64,000 bases of DNA from Trebonia sp963737285 (GCA_963737285.1 CAVTRT010000001.1:558001-622000), one strand, 5' to 3'; shown: positions 54,101 through 62,843, counted from the stretch's first letter. Notes: generated from the letters alone by a model not told the origin. Translations and numbers: made by a program.

Positions 54101-55909
54101 GCCACGGGCAGTGCCCTGACCGCGTCCCCGTCGAGCGTGTCGTTCGCCAGCACCACGGTGGGGTCGGCGAGCGCGGCGCAGACCGTGACGGTGTCCAACC
54201 CGAACACCAGCGCGGTGTCGGTGTCGTCGGTGTCCGCTAGCGGGCCGTTCAGCCAGACCAACACCTGTGGCAGCTCCATCGCCGCGGGCGGGTCGTGCAC
54301 GGCCAGCGTCACCTTCACCCCGACCGCGACCGGATCGGCGGCCGGCACCCTGTCGGTAGCCAGCAACGCGGCCGGCAGCCCGCTGGCCGTGGCCCTGTCC
54401 GGCACGGGTGCCAGCGCCACGGGCAACGCCCTGACCGCGTCCCCGTCGAGCGTGGCCTTCGCCAGCACCACGGTGGGGTCGGCGAGCGCGGCGCAGACCG
54501 TGACGGTGTCCAACCCGAACACCAGCGCGGTGTCGGTGTCGTCGGTGTCCGCTAGCGGGCCGTTCAGCCAGACCAACACCTGTGGCAGCTCCATCGCCGC
54601 CGGCGGGTCGTGCACGGCCAGCGTCACCTTCACCCCGACCGCGACCGGATCGGCGGCCGGCACCCTGTCGGTAGCCAGCAACGCGGCCGGCAGCCCGCTG
54701 ACCGTGGCCCTGTCGGGCACCGGGACCGCGTCCTCCAACACTAACCTGGCCCTGAACCAGCCGGTCACCGCCAGCAGTGACTACGAGGCCTACGTCCCGG
54801 CCAACGTCACCGACGGCAACACCAGCTCCTACTGGGAGAGCGCCGACGGCGCCGCCTACCCGCAGACCCTCACCGTCAACCTCGGCTCGGTCCAGTCGAT
54901 CGGCTCGGTCACCCTTGACCTGCCGCCGGCGGCCGCCTGGGCCACCCGGACCGAGACCCTGTCGGTCCTGGGCTCCGCCAACGACACCACGTTCAGCCAG
55001 ATCGTCGGGTCCGCCGGGTACACCTTCAACCCGGCCACCGGCAACACCGTGACGATCAGCCTGCCGTCCGGGACCAGCGCCCAGTACGTCCAGCTGAGCT
55101 TCACCGCCAACACCGGCTGGACCGCGGCCCAGCTGTCGGAATTCGAGGTCTTCTCCGGCGGCGGGTCCACTGGCGGCAGCAGCGCCCTGACGGCATCACC
55201 GTCGAGCGTCTCGTTCGCCAGCACGGTCACCGGGTCGACCAGCCCGTCCCAGACGATCACGGTCACCAACCCGGGCACCAGCGCGGCCACGGTCTCCTCG
55301 GTCGCCGTCACCGGGCCGTTCAGCCAGGCCAGCACCTGCGGCACCTCCATCGCCGCCGGCGGCTCCTGCACCGTCACCGTGAAGTTCACGCCGACGGCCA
55401 CCGGAGCAGCCAGCGGCACCCTGTCGGTCGCCTCCACCGCGACGGGCAGCCCGCTGACCGTCGCCCTGTCGGGCACCGGCGTCAGCTCCACCACCGACCT
55501 GGCCCTCAACGCCCCGGTCACCGCGTCCAGCTACACCCAGACCTACACCCCGTCCAACGCCGTCGACGGCAACACCAGCACCTACTGGGAAGCCACCAAC
55601 GGCGCCTGGCCAGCCACCTACACCGTGAACCTCGGCTCCGTCCAGGCCCTGGGCTCCATCACCATCGACCTGCCCCCGTCAACGGCCTGGTCGACCAGGA
55701 CCCAGACCCTGTCCGTCCTCGGCTCCGCCAACGACACCACCTTCAGCACCCTCGTGGCCTCCGCCACCTACACCTGGAACCCCTCCACCGGCAACACCGT
55801 CACCATCCCGCTCCCGGCCGGAACCACCGACCAGTACGTGGAGCTCAGCTTCACCGCCAACAGCGTCCAGAACGGCGCACAGGCCTCCGAAGTCCTCATC
55901 TACCCGTGA
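51151..55909 (+). pseudogene. Secreted GH87-like alpha-1,3-glucanase with many accessory domains, one-base frameshift
   Basis: ATG 51151. A signal peptide (about 1-50) is followed by a CBM35-like domain (EYEAENGSYTG...AEN to about 230). Then comes a right-handed beta-helix, ISVVSEGADPTGVNDSTSAFRNAI onwards, with RGTGDDSLAIW whose Asp pair fits GH87. The frame breaks at 52156 (GRNDSKR-stop); the other frame continues SVENAIDGSLGSGW. Removing one A gives 1585 residues. From 53041 there are five choice-of-anchor-D modules (LSFxxxxxGxxSxxQTVTVxNPxxxAxxVSSV) alternating with three discoidin-like modules (TDLALxxPVTASSYxxxxxxxNVTDGxTxSYW). It would degrade fungal or bacterial alpha-glucan outside the cell. 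The GH87 call is from motif recall. Confidence 0.75.
53801..54726. repeat. Three near-identical 315-bp coding repeats in the glucanase
   Basis: Units start at 53801, 54116 and 54431 and encode one choice-of-anchor-D module each. They are nearly identical over long stretches, pointing to recent duplication or ongoing conversion, while the modules at 53041 and 55170 are more diverged. Confidence 0.9.
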
Positions 55910-55912
55910 AAG

Positions 55913-56336
55913 TTAAGCCACGGCCATAACCCAGGCCAGCGGGGCGCGCGCATCCAGCGCGCGCCCCGCTCGCGTTGTTTCCTGCCCCCTGGTGGAGAGT
56001 AACCGGGCGCACCGGAGGCAGGTGGCGGCCGTCGGGACGTGCGGCCAGCCGGTCCTTTCCGACCTGCTGGCCGCACCGGACGCATATGCCGTACGTGCCG
56101 TGGTCGAGCCTGCCGATGGCGGCGTCGATCTCCGCGATTTGCTCCAGGGCCCGGGCGAGGAGCGCGGCGGTGTGCTGCCGCTCGAACGCGAGCGTCGCGC
56201 CCTCCGGGTCGTGCTCGTCGTCGGTCCCCGGCTGGCTCGCGGCCTCGGAAATACCCGCCAGTTCCCGGTCCAGGGCCGCCGCCCGCTCCTGGGCGCGTGC
56301 CCGCTCCGCCAGCAGTAGCCCGCGGGTAGTCGTCAT
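55913..56336 (-). CDS. DksA/TraR-type zinc-finger protein, one-base frameshift
   Basis: ATG 56336 starts a coiled-coil region (LLLAERARAQERAAALDRELAGI), then DDEHDPEGATLAFERQHTAALLARAL and the zinc-finger first half GTYGICVRCGQQVGKDRLAARP. As written it then reads DGRHLPPVRP and stops at 55896. In the neighbouring frame the second zinc-ligand pair TCLRCARLLSTRG appears. Removing one C from the CCC run (GGG at 56034-56036 on the plus strand) restores the four-Cys finger and a 140-residue protein ending at 55913. DksA-like proteins bind RNA polymerase; small actinobacterial ones are poorly studied. Confidence 0.78.
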
Positions 56337-56506
56337 CTTTCTTACAGTAGCCCCAGGGCCCTCTTCCCGACCTGCGGCCCTCGGGCGCAGCGCCTGGTGA
56401 GACCACGCGCCCGGCCCGTCCAGCCGCGGGACAGTGCCCAGGGCCAAGATGGGGCAAGATGCTTACAGTAGGTCATGCGGCAGGCGGGGCCGAAAAGGAG
56501 GCCAGG

Positions 56507-57760
56507 GTGCAGCGGTACCGGGTCGTGGAAATCTGCGCAGGTGCCGGCGGCCAGTCGCTTGGGCTGGAAGTGGCAGGGTTCGAGCACGAACTGGCTGTCG
56601 AGCTTGACCCGAACGCAGCCAACACCCTGCGCCACAACAGGCCGCACTGGAAGGTCGCGGAGGGCGACGTCGCTAGCCCTTCCGTGTGGGATCCAAGCCA
56701 GTACGAGGGGATCGACCTTCTTGCCGGTGGCGTGCCATGCCCGCCATTTACGGTCGCGGGCAAGCAGTTGGGCGCGACTGACGAGCGCGATCTTTTCGCC
56801 TGGGCAATCGAGCTCTGCGGGACCGTCAAGCCCCGTGCGCTCATGCTAGAGAACGTCCGTGGCCTGTCCCTGCCCCGCTTCTCCGCATATCGCCAGCACG
56901 TTCTGGACCGGCTGACCCAGTTCGGCTACGCCGGCGACTGGCGGCTCCTGCATGCTTGCGACTACGGGGTACCGCAGCTTCGGCCAAGGTTCGTCCTCAT
57001 TGCCATGCGCCCGGACGACTTCCGCTACTTTCGCTGGCCCGAGCTCCGCCCCAAGCTCGCGAAGACTGTCGGCGAGACCCTTAGGGACCTTATGGCTGAG
57101 CGCGGCTGGTCCGGTGCGGACAAGTGGGCAGAACGGGCCAACGATATCGCTCCCACCATTGTCGGCGGGTCCAAGAAGCATGGTGGTGCCGACCTCGGCC
57201 CGACCCGCGCGAAGCGCGCCTGGCGGGAGATGGGTGTGGACGCCCTGAGCGTGGCCGACGCAGCCCCGGCTGCGAGTGACCCCGTTAGCCTGCTGCCCAA
57301 GCTCACCGCGCAGATGGTCGCTCGCATCCAGGGCTGGGATGACAGCGAGTACCACTGGGAGTTCACCGGCCGCAAAACGACGACGTACCGCCAGATCGGC
57401 AACGCCTTCCCGCCGCCAGTCGCGCGCGCGCTGGGAGACCAGATACGCCGCGCCTTTTCTCATCAGGGCACTGCGCGCCCACTGGTCGAGCAGTCCAGCG
57501 CCGCTCACGACCCGGTGTACGCGGTGCTCCGGGACGACGGCGGCTTCCTCACGATGGAGCAGATCCTCCGCCGCCTGCCGGGGCCGATGGACGTCCCGGC
57601 CTTCGAGCGCCACTTGGCCCATCTGCGCCAGGACTTCCACATTGACACTGATCTTCGCAAGTCCGGCGACGCTTACCGCCTCGGGGACTTCAAGGCATTC
57701 GTCGGCCAGGACAACCACCTGCGCCGCGAGGCCTTCCGCAAGCCCACCAAGATCAGCTGA
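56507..57760 (+). CDS. DNA cytosine-5 methyltransferase
   Basis: 417 residues from GTG 56507, with AAGGAGG 6 nt upstream; an upstream ATG at 56459 has no site. Motif I is EICAGAGGQSLGLEVAGFE, motif IV GGVPCPPF (catalytic Cys78), motif VI ENVRG, motif VIII QLRPRF and motif X RQIGNAFPPPVARALG. The target-recognition region (about 190-280) includes DKWAERANDIAPTIVGGSKKHGG. About 100 residues beyond motif X (VYAVLRDDGGFLTMEQILRRLP...) look like an extra winged-helix domain. No restriction enzyme is next to it, so it is an orphan or regulatory methyltransferase. Confidence 0.92.
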   Translation: MQRYRVVEICAGAGGQSLGLEVAGFEHELAVELDPNAANTLRHNRPHWKVAEGDVASPSVWDPSQYEGIDLLAGGVPCPPFTVAGKQLGATDERDLFAWAIELCGTVKPRALMLENVRGLSLPRFSAYRQHVLDRLTQFGYAGDWRLLHACDYGVPQLRPRFVLIAMRPDDFRYFRWPELRPKLAKTVGETLRDLMAERGWSGADKWAERANDIAPTIVGGSKKHGGADLGPTRAKRAWREMGVDALSVADAAPAASDPVSLLPKLTAQMVARIQGWDDSEYHWEFTGRKTTTYRQIGNAFPPPVARALGDQIRRAFSHQGTARPLVEQSSAAHDPVYAVLRDDGGFLTMEQILRRLPGPMDVPAFERHLAHLRQDFHIDTDLRKSGDAYRLGDFKAFVGQDNHLRREAFRKPTKIS

Positions 57761-57819
57761 AAGACCAGGCCCGGTCGGGTCCGGTCATAGCGTGCGCCGT
57801 TCCGCTCGGGCGTCGTCCC

Positions 57820-58650
57820 CTACGGCTTTTTGGCAATACCGCAATAGCAGCTCAGGCCGGAGTCGGCTGTGGTGGCCGGGCTCGATCCCCACCACTGGGC
57901 GAGCGGCGTCAGGCCTGGGCCGGTCATCTCCATGCCATCGAAGAACCGGGCCACCGTTGCCCGGTCCCGAGGTGTGATCATCAGCGATGAGGTGGCGTTG
58001 TAGCTGCGGGCCATCGCTGCGGCCGTACTGGCCTCGATGTCGCTGGCGGCATGCGCGATGACCAGGTAGCTGCCGGGCGCAAGGTCGGCCATCATCTGGG
58101 AGATCGTCTCGTGCGGGTCCTCCGCGTCGAGAATGAAATGCAGCACCGCGATCAAAAAGACGGCGACCGGGCGGCTGAAGTCCAGGGTCTGCTGTGCGCC
58201 GGCCGAGATCGTCGGCCAGTCACGCAGGTCGGCCTGGATATAGTCCGTCTTTCCCGCTGCGCTGCTGGTGAGCAGTGCCTGCGCATGGCGGATCACCACC
58301 GGGTCATGATCCACGTAGACGATCCGCGACTCGGGCGCGACTCGCTGCGCCACCTCATGCGTGTTATCGGCGGTGGGCAGCCCGGTTCCGATGTCCAGGA
58401 ACTGGCGGATGCCCGCTGCCGCCAGTTCGTCCACCGTGGTGGTCAGGAAGCGCCGCAGCATCCGGGCGACGAGTGGCAGCGCGGGCATCGCCCCCAGCAC
58501 CTGGTCCCCGGCCGCACGGTCAGCGTGAAAGTTGTCCTTGCCGCCGATCCAGTAGTTCCACATTCGGGCCGCGTTCGCGACGCTCGTGTCAAGGCCGGGG
58601 AGCTTGCTGCTGCCACTAGCCTTCGTGGCTCCTGGTGAGTCCTGCGTCAC
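57820..58650 (-). CDS. S-adenosyl methyltransferase, Methyltransf_19 (DUF574) family
   Basis: 276 residues from GTG 58650, AGGAG upstream. NAARMWNYWIGGKDNFHADRAAGDQVL is the diagnostic N-terminus of this actinobacterial family. The SAM site is QFLDIGTGLPTADNTHEVAQ, then VYVDHDPVVIRHAQALL and VAVFLIAVLHFILD. Family members are numerous in filamentous actinobacteria; substrates are not known. It is monocistronic. Confidence 0.93.
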   Translation of the reverse strand: MTQDSPGATKASGSSKLPGLDTSVANAARMWNYWIGGKDNFHADRAAGDQVLGAMPALPLVARMLRRFLTTTVDELAAAGIRQFLDIGTGLPTADNTHEVAQRVAPESRIVYVDHDPVVIRHAQALLTSSAAGKTDYIQADLRDWPTISAGAQQTLDFSRPVAVFLIAVLHFILDAEDPHETISQMMADLAPGSYLVIAHAASDIEASTAAAMARSYNATSSLMITPRDRATVARFFDGMEMTGPGLTPLAQWWGSSPATTADSGLSCYCGIAKKP

Positions 58651-58789
58651 GCATGCTCCTTTAGTGCCGCACCGCGGGCGCTACGTATTCCGGATGTGTC
58701 CGCAATATTCTAGCTTGCTCCCTGGTGATTGGGGCGGTTCGCGGACCAGTGGGCGCGCGGTGCCAATGGCACCGCGATCAGCACGCTGG

Positions 58790-59113
58790 TCACATCATGT
58801 GGGGGCGTTGCGTCGTCACTCCTTCAGAGACGGTGCTTGCGCGCGGGCGAAATCCCGCGACCTCGTGAAAGACGAGCGCGGCCGACTCCAGCTCGACACC
58901 CCGGCACCCGCAGACGCGAGTGAGCACGTCGCCAAGGTCGGAGAAGCTGGGGCAGTCGACCCGCAGTTCGCAGTCGGCATCGCCGGTGACGAGCGCGACG
59001 TGCAGGACCGTCGGCGTCGCTCGCAGCCAACGTTCGAAAGCCTGGCATCGCAGCCATGGCGCCAGCCGTACCCGGACGATCGCCTGGACCGGCGAAGGCC
59101 CCGTCGCGCTCAC
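58790..59113 (-). CDS. Stand-alone Lrp/AsnC ligand-binding (RAM) domain protein
   Basis: 107 residues from GTG 59113. VQAIVRVRLAPWLRCQAFERWLRATPTVLHVALVTGDADCELRVDCPSFSDLGDVL matches the alpha-beta RAM domain of Lrp/AsnC regulators, including VTGDAD. The N-terminal helix-turn-helix is absent, and no matching frame lies upstream. It is either a truncated regulator or one of the short SraA-like RAM proteins. The C-terminal 25 residues are not conserved-looking. Confidence 0.6.
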   Translation of the reverse strand: MSATGPSPVQAIVRVRLAPWLRCQAFERWLRATPTVLHVALVTGDADCELRVDCPSFSDLGDVLTRVCGCRGVELESAALVFHEVAGFRPRASTVSEGVTTQRPHMM

Positions 59114-59261
59114 CGCACACGCTGCTGATCATCTACCGCCACAGTAGTAACGGTAGTTTCGCGGCGCCCCGCCCTCTCGATATTTAACGGGCTGCTAACA
59201 CGAAACGGGCAATGCTAACAGTTTCGTTACGGACACGCACGCCTGTCGCCACTTAGGGGAG
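59114..59261. promoter_or_regulatory. AT-rich leader with GTTTCGT/ACGAAAC repeats
   Basis: Around 59195-59228, GCTAACACGAAACG and GCTAACAGTTTCGT form both a direct (GCTAACA) and an inverted (ACGAAAC/GTTTCGT) repeat just upstream of the RAM-domain gene. A regulatory site is plausible; nothing more can be said. Confidence 0.3.
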
Positions 59262-59295
59262 CCCGGCCGCATCGGCTTGCTCGGATGCGGCCGGG
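59262..59295. terminator. Terminator downstream of the chitinase
   Basis: CCCGGCCGCATC and GATGCGGCCGGG (12 bp, perfect) with a 10-nt loop. Confidence 0.75.
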
Positions 59296-59310
59296 TCTTG
59301 TCCGTTGTGC

Positions 59311-59441
59311 CTAGTTGTAGCTGATTAGGTCGGCTACTGTGCTGCCGGAGTCGACCGTGGCGCCGTTGCCGCCGTCGATGATGTGCTGGATGGCTGCGGT
59401 GCCGCTACCGCCGCGAGGACGGCGAGAAGTCGTGGCTTCAT
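59311..59441 (-). pseudogene. Tiny coupled reading frame or gene relic after the chitinase
   Basis: ATG 59441 overlaps the chitinase stop (ATGA) and reads MKPRLLAVLAAVAA, a signal-peptide-like start. The next frame, one base off, reads TAAIQHIIDGGNGATVDSG then STVADLISYN and a stop at 59311. One added base would join them into a 43-residue peptide. It may instead be what is left of a deleted gene. No family recognised. Confidence 0.3.
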
Positions 59442-60823
59442 GGCAGCTTCCATTGCTGGTTGGCGGTGTCGGCGCAGGCCCAGATCTGGACCTGGGTGCC
59501 GGAGCCGCCCCAGCCGGTGTCGTCGAGGCACTTGCCGGAGTTGGGGTTGATCAGCTCGCCGTTCGACTGGGGCTTCCAGACCTGGGCCCCGGTGCCGTTG
59601 CAGGGGTAGAGGTCGACCGTGGTGCCGTTTGCCGTGCCGGCCGCGTCGACGTCCAGGCAATCGCCGAGTACCTGCAGGGTGTTGCCGGCGGCGACGGTCC
59701 ACTGCTGCGCGTTCGTCCCGTTGCAGGTGTACACCTGGATCGGGTTGAAGTCCGCGGTGCTGGCCGAGCGGTCATCCAGGCACAGGCCCTCGTATCCGGT
59801 GATCGGCCCCGTGGCCCCGGTGCCGCCACCGCCACCGCCACCGCCGCCACTGCTCCCGGTGATCTGGTTGAAGATCGACGAGTACTGGTAGCCGGTCGGC
59901 TTGTCGTAGCCGTCGACTTCCCAGAAGGACAGCTCCGCGACGCCGTTGGAGGCGGCGAAGCTCTCCAGCGACTGGGCGTTCGAGGTGGAGAAGTAGGTGC
60001 CGTCGTCGTTGGTCCCGGCGATGGGCGTCAGGCCCATCATGCCGTAGGCCGCCGAGGTGGAGATCCCGTACAGGCCAGACAGCTGGCCCGCGGTGGCCTG
60101 CGCGGCGGACTCGGCGTCGGCGAGGTCGTTGGACCCGGCGCCGAAGTCCATCGTCATGATGTTGACGACGGACACCTTCACGCCCTTGGCCTTGGCGTCC
60201 TGTAGCAGCGCGTACTCCGAGCCGGTGCCGGTGGGCAGCCCCTGCGGGGAGACCGCGAGGGTGAAGTCGACTTGCACTGACGGGTCCTGTGCTTGCAGCG
60301 CGGCGAGCGCCTGGTCGCGCAGTGAGGTGGCGGCGGTGTCCGAAAGCACGCCGCCCTCGATATCGAAGTCCAGCCGGGTGACGCCGTACGTGTTCACCAC
60401 GTTCTGGTAGGCGGCGGTGAGCTGCGAGACGTTCGTGCAAGTCTGCGCGAGTTCACCGCCAGCTGCGCCGCCGAAGGAGATGATGACGTTGCCGCCGGAA
60501 GCCTGAATGGCACTGATCTGCGAGGCGAAGGCACCGACGCCCGAGCCGTCGTCCTCCCACTGCGGCGTGCAGCCGGACTGCGGGATGAGGAAGGCCAGCG
60601 TGTAGTACTTCAGGCCGGTCGCGGCCTCGTCGGCGGCCATGTCCCCGGCGTCCGATGAGGCGATCTGCAGGTAGGGCGCGGCGAAGTGGGCCGGGAAGGC
60701 GGAGCCTGCCGCGGCGGCTGGTGCCGCGGTGGCGAGCGCGAGGCCGCCAGATCCGAGCGCGGTGGCGGCGGCTAGGGCTAGCGCGAGTGACGACGGTTTC
60801 ATAGCGATTCTTGGTATGCGCAT
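59438..60823 (-). CDS. GH18 chitinase with C-terminal ricin-type lectin
   Basis: 461 residues from ATG 60823 (ATG 60802 also possible). A signal peptide covers about 8-38. The GH18 barrel starts AFPAHFAAPYLQIAS; the catalytic motif is LDFDIEGG (Asp152, Asp154, Glu156), with VNIMTMDFGAG and ELSFWEVDGYD later, as in Streptomyces ChiC/ChiD-like bacterial chitinases. A Gly9 linker near 330 leads to a ricin B-type lectin domain (about 340-461) with repeated QxW-type NAQQWTV, GAQVWKP and NQQWKLP. Secreted; hydrolyses chitin. Its leader has a stem (60854-60880) and a TGTTTC palindrome (60897). Confidence 0.92.
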   Translation of the reverse strand: MRIPRIAMKPSSLALALAAATALGSGGLALATAAPAAAAGSAFPAHFAAPYLQIASSDAGDMAADEAATGLKYYTLAFLIPQSGCTPQWEDDGSGVGAFASQISAIQASGGNVIISFGGAAGGELAQTCTNVSQLTAAYQNVVNTYGVTRLDFDIEGGVLSDTAATSLRDQALAALQAQDPSVQVDFTLAVSPQGLPTGTGSEYALLQDAKAKGVKVSVVNIMTMDFGAGSNDLADAESAAQATAGQLSGLYGISTSAAYGMMGLTPIAGTNDDGTYFSTSNAQSLESFAASNGVAELSFWEVDGYDKPTGYQYSSIFNQITGSSGGGGGGGGGTGATGPITGYEGLCLDDRSASTADFNPIQVYTCNGTNAQQWTVAAGNTLQVLGDCLDVDAAGTANGTTVDLYPCNGTGAQVWKPQSNGELINPNSGKCLDDTGWGGSGTQVQIWACADTANQQWKLP

Positions 60824-60853
60824 AGTGATCGGGCGATCCCTTCGGGCGAGCGG

Positions 60854-60880
60854 TCCGGCGGGAGCGGGTCACCCGCCGGA
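60854..60880 (-). promoter_or_regulatory. Stem-loop in the chitinase leader
   Basis: TCCGGCGGG and CCCGCCGGA (9 bp) around a 9-nt loop, about 31 nt before the chitinase start. Confidence 0.45.
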
Positions 60881-60896
60881 TGTAGCTAGTAGGACT

Positions 60897-60909
60897 TGTT
60901 TCTGAAACA
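60897..60909. promoter_or_regulatory. TGTTTC-T-GAAACA palindrome upstream of the chitinase
   Basis: A perfect 13-bp palindrome. The same TGTTTC/GAAACA half-site forms the core of the long palindrome at 61009-61056, so one regulator might bind both. Confidence 0.45.
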
Positions 60910-61008
60910 GTTAAGAAACTATCCTGTTTTGATTGCAGCAAATAGGCCGATCTGAGTCAAGATGTATCCGCTATGTTGACGTTTCGTTAATGCCTGGCTA
61001 GAGGACAC

Positions 61009-61056
61009 CCGGTAACAAGTGCTGAAACAAGATCTTGTTTCAGCACTTGTTACCGG
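61009..61056. repeat. Perfect 48-bp palindrome without a loop
   Basis: Left half starts CCGGTAACAAGTGCTG and continues AAACAAGA to 61032; the right half is its exact complement to 61056. Outer CCTGGC (60993) and GCCAGG (61063) extend the symmetry after a gap. Confidence 0.95.
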
Positions 61057-61456
61057 AACCGGCCAGGTAACCGTGCGCGCGATCGCGGCGGATCGGGGTG
61101 ATCACCGGGCCGCGGGACTGGCCCACCCGGGACGACCGGCGTAGCGTCCGGGAGAATCGGCCGCAATCTGTGCCATGTCGTCAGTCGCGAGGCCGTACAA
61201 GATGAAATACGGCCCGTTCTGGATAATGATACCGATCTTCTGCTATCCGCAGCGGAAAGCCGCTATCCGGCGTAAGGAAAGCAAATTATGCTAATGCGCA
61301 AGAAAGTGGTCCCGCTCCTTGACCTGCCCGTTTGAGGAGCTAGACTAATGATTCCGCCACCTGCCAGTGCTGATTTCATGCTGCATCAGTCGGCTGGGAG
61401 CGGACGCTATATGGCCGAGCGTGCATTGTCCGTATTCAAAGCATCGGGGATTTCCT

Positions 61457-62821
61457 ATGTCGACATCGCAGGAGCGGCTCTCGGTTGAAGGTCTGCGGCA
61501 GAAGGTCGCGGCTGGGGAGGTCGACAGCGTTATCGTCGCGCTCACCGACATGCAAGGCAGGCTCGCGGGCAAGCGCTGCTCGGCGCGGTACTTCCTCGAT
61601 GAGGTGCTCAGCCACGGAGCCGAGGCCTGCAACTACCTGCTGGCCGTGGATGTCGAGCAGAGCACGGTCAGCGGCTACGAGATCAGCTCGTGGGAGCGCG
61701 GCTACGGCGACTTCGTTCTCGTTCCCGACCTCGAGACGCTCCGGCTCCTGCCCTGGAAGGACCGGGCAGCGATGGTTCAGTGTGGTGTCGCCTGGGCGGA
61801 CGGCAGCCCGGTGCGAGTCTCGCCCCGGGAGGTCCTCAAAGATCAGGTCCGCCGGCTTGCGGAGCGCGGCCTCGTCGCGTTCGTTGGCACAGAGCTTGAG
61901 TTCATCGCCTTCAACACGAGCTTCGAGGATGCCTGGGCTTGCGGGTACCGCGACCTCGCCCCGGTCAACCAGTACAACGTCGACTATTCGATCCTGGGCA
62001 TGGACCGCGCGGAGCCACTGCTCGGCGCTATCAGGCGTGGCATGGAGGGCGCTGGCTTGTACGTCGAGTCCGTGAAGGGCGAGTGCAACCTCGGGCAGCA
62101 CGAGATCGCCTTCCGGTACGCCGACGCGCTGACGACGTGCGACAACCACGTCGTCTACAAGAACGGCGCCAAAGAGATCGCGGCCTCCCTCGGAAAGAGC
62201 CTCACGTTCATGCCGAAGTTCAACGGCAGCGAGGGCAACTCCTGCCACATCCACATCAGCTTGCGCGGCGTTGACGGCGAGGCCGTCCTTGCAGGTGACG
62301 GCCCCAACGGCTTCTCGCCGATCATGGATAGCTTCATCGCCGGGCAGCTAGCGCTGCTGCGCGAGCTAACTGTCTTGCTGGCCCCGAACATCAACTCCTA
62401 CAAGCGCTTCGCTGATGGCAGCTTCGCGCCTACCACCGTGGCCTGGGGATTGGACAATAGAACGTGCGCGCTGCGCGTTGTCGGCAGCGGGCACGCGCTG
62501 CGCCTGGAGAACAGAGTTCCAGGCGGCGACGTGAACCCCTACCTTGCGGTCGCGGCGCTGATCGCCGCCGGGCTCCACGGCATTGACCACCGCCTGGAGC
62601 TGGAGCCGATGCTCGAGGGCAACGCGTACGTCTCGGCCAAGCCCAGGGTTCCGGCCACCCTGGCCGAGGCTGTCGCGCTGTTCGGCAGCAGCGAGGCAGC
62701 GCTGAAGGCGTTCGGGGAGGACGTCGTCGCTCACTATGTACGGGCCGCCGAAGTGGAGATTGAGGCATTTCAGAAAGCCATAACTGACTGGGAGCGGTTC
62801 CGCGGCTTCGAGCGCCTGTAG
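61457..62821 (+). CDS. Glutamine synthetase-like ligase (GlnA-type, possibly gamma-glutamyl-polyamine/amine synthetase)
   Basis: 454 residues from ATG 61457; an in-frame start at 61367 would add a 30-residue N-terminus unlike the family. GS motifs: VDSVIVALTDMQGRLAGKR at the start, the metal-site GTELEFIAF, the KGECNLGQHEI region, the ATP-site FMPKFNGSEGNSCHIHISL and RVVGSGHALRLENRVPGGDVNPYLA. Closest in style to GlnA3/PuuA-like enzymes that join glutamate to amines rather than ammonia. It lies tail-to-tail with an adenylation enzyme, 22 nt apart. Confidence 0.88.
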   Translation: MSTSQERLSVEGLRQKVAAGEVDSVIVALTDMQGRLAGKRCSARYFLDEVLSHGAEACNYLLAVDVEQSTVSGYEISSWERGYGDFVLVPDLETLRLLPWKDRAAMVQCGVAWADGSPVRVSPREVLKDQVRRLAERGLVAFVGTELEFIAFNTSFEDAWACGYRDLAPVNQYNVDYSILGMDRAEPLLGAIRRGMEGAGLYVESVKGECNLGQHEIAFRYADALTTCDNHVVYKNGAKEIAASLGKSLTFMPKFNGSEGNSCHIHISLRGVDGEAVLAGDGPNGFSPIMDSFIAGQLALLRELTVLLAPNINSYKRFADGSFAPTTVAWGLDNRTCALRVVGSGHALRLENRVPGGDVNPYLAVAALIAAGLHGIDHRLELEPMLEGNAYVSAKPRVPATLAEAVALFGSSEAALKAFGEDVVAHYVRAAEVEIEAFQKAITDWERFRGFERL

Positions 62822-62843
62822 AGCCGCAGCCGTCGGCGCACCT

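Larger units (their letters stand above)
60824..61456. other. Regulatory intergenic region between chitinase and glutamine synthetase-like genes
   Basis: About 630 bases between divergent genes. It contains a leader stem-loop, a TGTTTC palindrome, a 48-bp perfect palindrome at 61009-61056 and AT-rich stretches at 60895-60990 and 61200-61290 that are likely promoters. No gene is called. Confidence 0.55.

Noticed and set aside
53437..54768. Minus-strand frame of 443 codons across the glucanase repeats
   Set aside because: It repeats only because the sense strand repeats; it is antisense to the choice-of-anchor-D and discoidin modules.
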